A stretch of DNA of 6,577 bases, from positions 1 to 6,577 of the forward strand of contig DAXQ01000034.1 of assembly GCA_002506485.1 (NCBI GenBank). The letters are read 5' to 3'. Below the pieces are notes generated by a model. It searched no databases, had not been told where the DNA came from, and saw only the letters and a program-made list of their open reading frames with translations. Numbering within the stretch: position 1 is the stretch's first letter; each line of letters starts with the position of its first letter. Origin of the DNA: Euryarchaeota archaeon UBA136 (GTDB taxonomy: Archaea; Thermoplasmatota; Poseidoniia; MGIII; CG-Epi1). Positions 5,571 to 6,577 of this stretch are shown here, piece by piece. The translations under genes and the position numbers were made by a program.

Positions 5571-5579
5571 TATTTATAT
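5571..5579 (+). promoter_or_regulatory. Putative TATA box of the ferredoxin transcript
   Basis: TATTTATAT lies just after the T-rich tract. Initiation about 25 nt downstream would be near 5600, giving a leader of about 60 nt. A start slightly further upstream, before 5585, would be needed to include the first Shine-Dalgarno of the leader. The exact start is therefore important for the leader model below. Confidence 0.45.
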
Positions 5580-5584
5580 CGAAC

Positions 5585-5649
5585 GGAGGTGTTTATCGAT
5601 GGGCCGTGTAAGGAAATAAACCCCCTCCTAAATGGTTTGTAAGAGGTGA
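5585..5649 (+). promoter_or_regulatory. Leader with six-codon ORF and alternative Shine-Dalgarno pairing
   Basis: A strong Shine-Dalgarno GGAGGTG (5585-5591) stands 7 nt before ATG 5599. That ATG opens a six-codon frame, MGRVRK, ending in TAA (5617-5619). Directly after it the tract CCCCCTCC (5621-5628) can pair either with the first Shine-Dalgarno (GGAGG, 5585-5589, with CCTCC, 5624-5628) or with the second one, GAGGTGA (5643-5649), which serves the ferredoxin gene (GAGG, 5643-5646, with CCTC, 5624-5627). A ribosome finishing the small frame would cover the tract and free the second site. The pairing is visible in the sequence; regulation by it is an inference, and the peptide may not be made. 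Confidence 0.35.
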
Positions 5650-5658
5650 AATGTTAAT

Positions 5659-6291
5659 TTGAACATTGCCAAGAACTTCATGACCACATACCAGAAGGTG
5701 GCGACCCACGATGGTGAGTCCGAACCCATCCAGATCTGGGCCAAGGATTCTGATGCCTATGGAGGAGTTGGGACCGATAAACTCGGAATCTGGGGTAGCG
5801 TTGTTGCCGTTGATTTCGATATCTGTGTGGCCGATGGAGCCTGCATTGATGCCTGCCCGGTCGATGTTTTTGAATGGATAGACACACCCGAACACCCAGC
5901 CTCCGACAAGAAGGCGATAATGACCCGGGAACCGGATTGCATAGTCTGCAGAGCCTGCGAGGAAGTATGCCCCGTAGACGCAGTCCTGATAACTGATCCC
6001 GGAGACATTGATTCAGGGGCATCTAGTGAACCTGCTGTAGTGGAAGATGTCGTAGAGGCCACCGAACAACCTGTAGCCCCCACTATTGCTTCATCTGGAC
6101 CTCAGATGCCACTCACACCAGTGATGCAACCTAAACCCCATTCCTATGATGGCTACAAGCAGAATTCATACTGCATCAAGTGCGGCAAGTATACTTTCCA
6201 TTGGCACGGGGCCTCACCAGATAATCCAGATCTATATCCTGATTATGAATGCAAGGATTGTGGTCATGTCAGGAAGATAAAGATAGCTTGA
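5659..6291 (+). CDS. 7Fe-type ferredoxin fused to a C-terminal zinc ribbon
   Basis: The 210-residue protein is a soluble electron carrier of the archaeal extended ferredoxin family, the type that in Sulfolobus accepts electrons from 2-oxoacid oxidoreductases. After an N-terminal extension (1-50), the first cluster motif is C56-x2-D59-x2-C62-x3-C66-P. Asp replaces the second Cys, as in ferredoxins with a [3Fe-4S] cluster. The second motif, C94-x2-C97-x2-C100-x3-C104-P, is complete for [4Fe-4S]. The WxDTPxHPASxKKA region (73-86) closely resembles Sulfolobus ferredoxin. The zinc-site histidines of that family are mostly missing: Trp45 stands in LGIW where LGIH is usual. Residues 112-160 are a Pro/Ala/Glu/Ser-rich linker. 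A zinc-ribbon-like module follows (C172-x2-C175 and C198-x2-C201), with a basic end. The TTG start at 5659 lies 9 nt after GAGGTGA (5643-5649); ATG 5680 lies about 30 nt from it but is possible. The stop overlaps the next gene. Confidence 0.9.
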   Translation: MNIAKNFMTTYQKVATHDGESEPIQIWAKDSDAYGGVGTDKLGIWGSVVAVDFDICVADGACIDACPVDVFEWIDTPEHPASDKKAIMTREPDCIVCRACEEVCPVDAVLITDPGDIDSGASSEPAVVEDVVEATEQPVAPTIASSGPQMPLTPVMQPKPHSYDGYKQNSYCIKCGKYTFHWHGASPDNPDLYPDYECKDCGHVRKIKIA

Positions 6292-6577
6292 TAGACAACG
6301 AATATATCAGAGAAAGACGAGAATTCTTTGCAGTTTTAACTGGTATAGTATTCATATTCCTGGCATACATTTTGATTTATGCCCTAAATGATTGGAGTTG
6401 GACCAATACAAGCGCATCAGGTTTTTGTGAAAAAGTTCAAGATGGCTGGATTCGTGAACCAGCAAATACAATCTCCAATCTTGCTTTTGTTTTTGTGGGA
6501 CTTTACATTCTATGGTTAGCGCAATATGATCCGACAGATGGCCATCCTTCACTTTCCAATAGAAGCTGGTTTCTCAT
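6288..6577 (+). CDS. Ceramidase-like (CREST superfamily) membrane protein, N-terminal part
   Basis: The frame begins with TTG (6288-6290) overlapping the ferredoxin TGA by four bases (TTGA) and stays open to the window edge, giving 96 codons of a truncated gene. AGGAAG (6271-6276) could serve as a weak ribosome binding site. The protein has a charged N-terminus, a membrane helix (about 13-32), an extra-membrane segment with GFCEKV (45-50) and WIREPANTISNLAFVFVGLY (54-73) leading into a second helix. The C-E motif, the E-P-A-N-T and S-N-L-A-F match the start of the alkaline ceramidase family (PF05875), where Glu residues in these positions (here probably Glu48 and Glu57) help bind calcium. The catalytic histidines would lie beyond the window. 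A true amide-hydrolase activity on an archaeal lipid is unproven; family placement rests on the N-terminal motif only. Confidence 0.75.
   Translation, partial: MIDNEYIRERREFFAVLTGIVFIFLAYILIYALNDWSWTNTSASGFCEKVQDGWIREPANTISNLAFVFVGLYILWLAQYDPTDGHPSLSNRSWFL

Noticed and set aside
5153..5642. Overlapping plus-strand frames of 94 and 131 codons and a minus-strand frame of 108 codons in the repeat block
   Set aside because: All give low-complexity Arg/Gly/Lys/Thr or Pro/Phe/Ser-rich strings dictated by the GGGAAAC repeats, with no domain, and they overlap each other.
5757..6083. Minus-strand frames opposite the ferredoxin gene
   Set aside because: They are antisense shadows of the cysteine- and proline-rich ferredoxin coding sequence.
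6352..6552. Minus-strand frame of 66 codons near the right end
   Set aside because: The plus strand encodes the ceramidase-like protein with recognisable family motifs; the minus-strand frame has none.

Overview
The window looks like a piece of an archaeal chromosome. Three things point there: TATA-like boxes with purine-rich upstream elements sit ahead of the gene groups, the tatA and tatC genes are of archaeal style (TatA has a long acidic tail), and the ferredoxin is of the Sulfolobus/Thermoplasma type with a conserved N-terminal extension. A bacterial-type MutS, strong use of GTG and TTG starts and short overlapping gene pairs would fit a marine planktonic euryarchaeon (Marine Group II / Poseidoniales-like). 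That placement is an inference from gene content; no rRNA or other marker is present to confirm it.

Layout. Positions 1-250 are an AT-rich gene-free stretch with an imperfect tandem repeat, repeated ATGTAAAT motifs, a hairpin and a TATA box; they lead into a 53-residue zinc-ribbon protein (251-412, +). Converging on it is a two-gene minus-strand operon, tatC then mutS (3724 to 424), with only 7 nt between the genes. tatA (3798-4064, +) diverges from tatC across a 73-bp shared promoter region, so the two Tat translocase components are transcribed from a common control region. Next comes a plus-strand group: a 62-residue single-pass membrane protein, an EVE-domain protein overlapping it by 4 nt (GTGA), and a 98-residue acidic protein of unknown function.

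Positions 5094-5658 have no convincing protein gene. They hold the most striking element of the window: a purine-rich block in which GGGAAAC/GGGGAAAC recurs about every 23 nt, and every second unit holds a small hairpin whose stem sequence changes while its pairing is kept. It is preceded by TATA boxes, followed by a long stem and a T-rich tract, and its ends can pair with each other. I propose an undescribed structured non-coding RNA of roughly 370 nt.

Between that element and the next gene is a leader with its own TATA box, a six-codon ORF with a strong Shine-Dalgarno sequence, and a CCCCCTCC tract that could pair with either of two Shine-Dalgarno sequences. The gene it leads into encodes a 7Fe-type ferredoxin fused through a Pro/Ala/Glu-rich linker to a C-terminal zinc ribbon (5659-6291). 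Its stop codon overlaps the TTG start of a ceramidase-like (CREST superfamily) membrane protein that runs off the right edge of the window.
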